Source: Dromaius novaehollandiae (taxonomy: Eukaryota; Chordata; Aves; Casuariiformes; Dromaiidae). From it: a stretch of DNA of 64,000 bases. The translations under genes and the position numbers were made by a program. Within the stretch, counting starts at the first letter, position 1; the number at the start of each line of letters is the position of its first letter. The stretch lies in contig NC_088102.1 in the NCBI RefSeq assembly GCF_036370855.1, forward strand, positions 42,383,835 to 42,447,834, given 5' to 3'. Under the pieces are notes generated by a model that did not search any database, was not told where the DNA came from, and saw nothing but the letters and a program-made list of their open reading frames with translations. This document shows, in pieces, positions 62,535-64,000 of the stretch.

Positions 62535-64000
62535 GTAAGGTCTGACATAAGAAATGGAGTTGGTTAACAAGAACATTTTCATCTGCTTTTCTGTTTAAAA
62601 TGTTATTTGCACCAATTCTTTTTTCCTTCTTGTGTACGGATTGCCCAGACACAGAAAAGGAAGCTGTTTTTCACTCTGACTTGGAAAAGCCTTTTCACTC
62701 CTGGATCTGCAGGCACAGTGAAGAGTTTTGTGTTGATGTATCTGGTCACAGAGGCTAGTAAACTTTAAATGCCTTTGCAAAGTCATCTCTTTGCTGAGCC
62801 TGCCCCCATGGAGAACCTTAGAGGAGTTTGTCCAAACGAGTAGAAGTCACATGATGATTTTTGTCATAACTTGTTCCTTAACCTAGTAATTAGCAAGTGA
62901 TGACCCTGCGATCAGAACCAAATGTCGAACCAGACTAGAATAAAAATAGTTGCTAATCATAGGCTGTGACATGGGTGTTCAAATAACGTGTCTAAATCCC
63001 GTCACTCAACTTGGCAACGTGAAATGTTCCTGTTTAGAATGGCCAGAGAGGCTTTGAAAGTCGTACTTGAAAATTTGGGGCCTATATTGTACAGTCATTT
63101 CTGAAGATCACGTAATGTGTAGCTGCAGAGGAGGGTCATCCGATCAGAGTGCCAGGCATCAAGGCCTTTATCCAGTGTCTGACTGTGCTGCCACTACCAA
63201 TACTGATGTGCAGAGAGATGCGAATTTTCATTGCTCATCTCTGTGGGGAACCTTCATGTGCTGTTAACATCTACCAGGGAGGCCAAAACAGCAACAGCCA
63301 TGACAGTAGGGTTGAAATAAGGCCCTGCCACTGTTAGGTGTACTGGGCAGCTCATATAAGGAGGGATGTCCTGTACTACTAGGAAAATCCTCTACCCTGT
63401 GTGAAAAGCATAAGGAACGTGGCGTGTCCTGTGGATGCAGTGGCTGCTGGCTCCATGCCTCATCGCTGATCTGAGCTGCATGCAGCTCTGTCACATCAGC
63501 CTTATTGCACGTGTGTGTGTGACCTGGGACATCAGCGCGTAGCGTCTAGCCAGCCCCACGTTAAGCAGGGGAGCAGTACTGCATTACACAATAAAAGCCA
63601 AGTATGATCTCTGCTCCCTGCTAGGAAAGACGAAGTCTTTGCAGTAAAAACTGTAGGTGATTTTGCAGAAGTTTCTTGTGTATTTAAAGGCCTACTACAG
63701 CACCTTGGTAGGGCTGTCCTGAAGCCTATATTTCAAGTATGTTCAGTATCAGTCCAAAGAGAAGAGCCTCTTGAGGAAGCCACTAGTCTCCCACAATATG
63801 CCTGTGACAGCAGTGCTGACCAACAAAATGGTGCTAATGTCATCTTTGCTGCTGCTTCTAGCTATCCATCCACCTCACTGACCGCTTCATCCCTCCACTG
63901 GCTTCCCAGGGCCTTGGCATGGTACAGTGTAATTGTTCAGCTATTAGCTGCAATTTGCCTTTCTGGAGCCTGTTTCTGAACTCATTTTGGCCAAAGGGCA
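62535..64000 (+). other. Gene C intron 5, partial
   Basis: The equivalent intron of gene B is 1.5 kb and is followed by a 41-nt exon. No such exon (acidic, of the type ATEMLEVEF) was seen here, so the intron should run past the end of the window. Confidence 0.5.

Noticed and set aside
1-64000. tRNA, rRNA, CRISPR, operon or prophage features
   Set aside because: None seen; intron-split vertebrate genes and avian-type repeats account for the window.

Overview
The window looks like nuclear DNA of a sauropsid, most likely a bird. It has GT-AG introns of several kilobases, vertebrate protein families, one 5'-truncated CR1 LINE of avian type, and scattered SINE and retroposon debris. I see no bacterial or plasmid features and no CRISPR array.

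The content is a head-to-tail array, all on the + strand, of three genes for group IV cytosolic phospholipase A2, closest to PLA2G4E (cPLA2-epsilon). Gene A (before 1 to 4878) contributes only its last four coding exons. Gene B (12823-51478) appears complete: 21 coding exons that join without a frame break into 861 residues, with a C2 domain, a patatin/cPLA2 catalytic domain, nucleophile Ser412 and acid Asp696. Gene C (55943 to beyond 64000) contributes its first five coding exons, up to the third exon of the C2 domain. Exons equivalent between copies have identical lengths and phases (192, 167, 187 and 209 nt in A and B; 73, 137 and 132 nt in B and C), so the genes arose by whole-gene tandem duplication.

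Layout: 1-1696 intron of A; 1697-4878 A, with a strikingly GC-rich last intron; 4879-12755 intergenic (microsatellites, a possible retrocopy end); 12756-12783 promoter of B; 12823-51478 B, whose long second and third introns (14338-28156) hold a CR1 and a decayed non-LTR retrotransposon; 51479-55803 intergenic; 55804-55830 promoter of C; 55943-64000 C. The promoters of B and C share a GGTGGGGC box exactly 20 bp upstream of a TATA box, which supports the first-exon calls.

From family knowledge, cPLA2-epsilon is a calcium-dependent enzyme that transfers an acyl chain from phosphatidylcholine to phosphatidylethanolamine, making N-acyl-PE, besides hydrolysing phospholipid. The three copies would be a small paralogous enzyme set, perhaps differing in expression and targeting. 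Gene B has Lys where the family has a catalytically important Arg, the main functional oddity here. I did not find a wholly new biological system.
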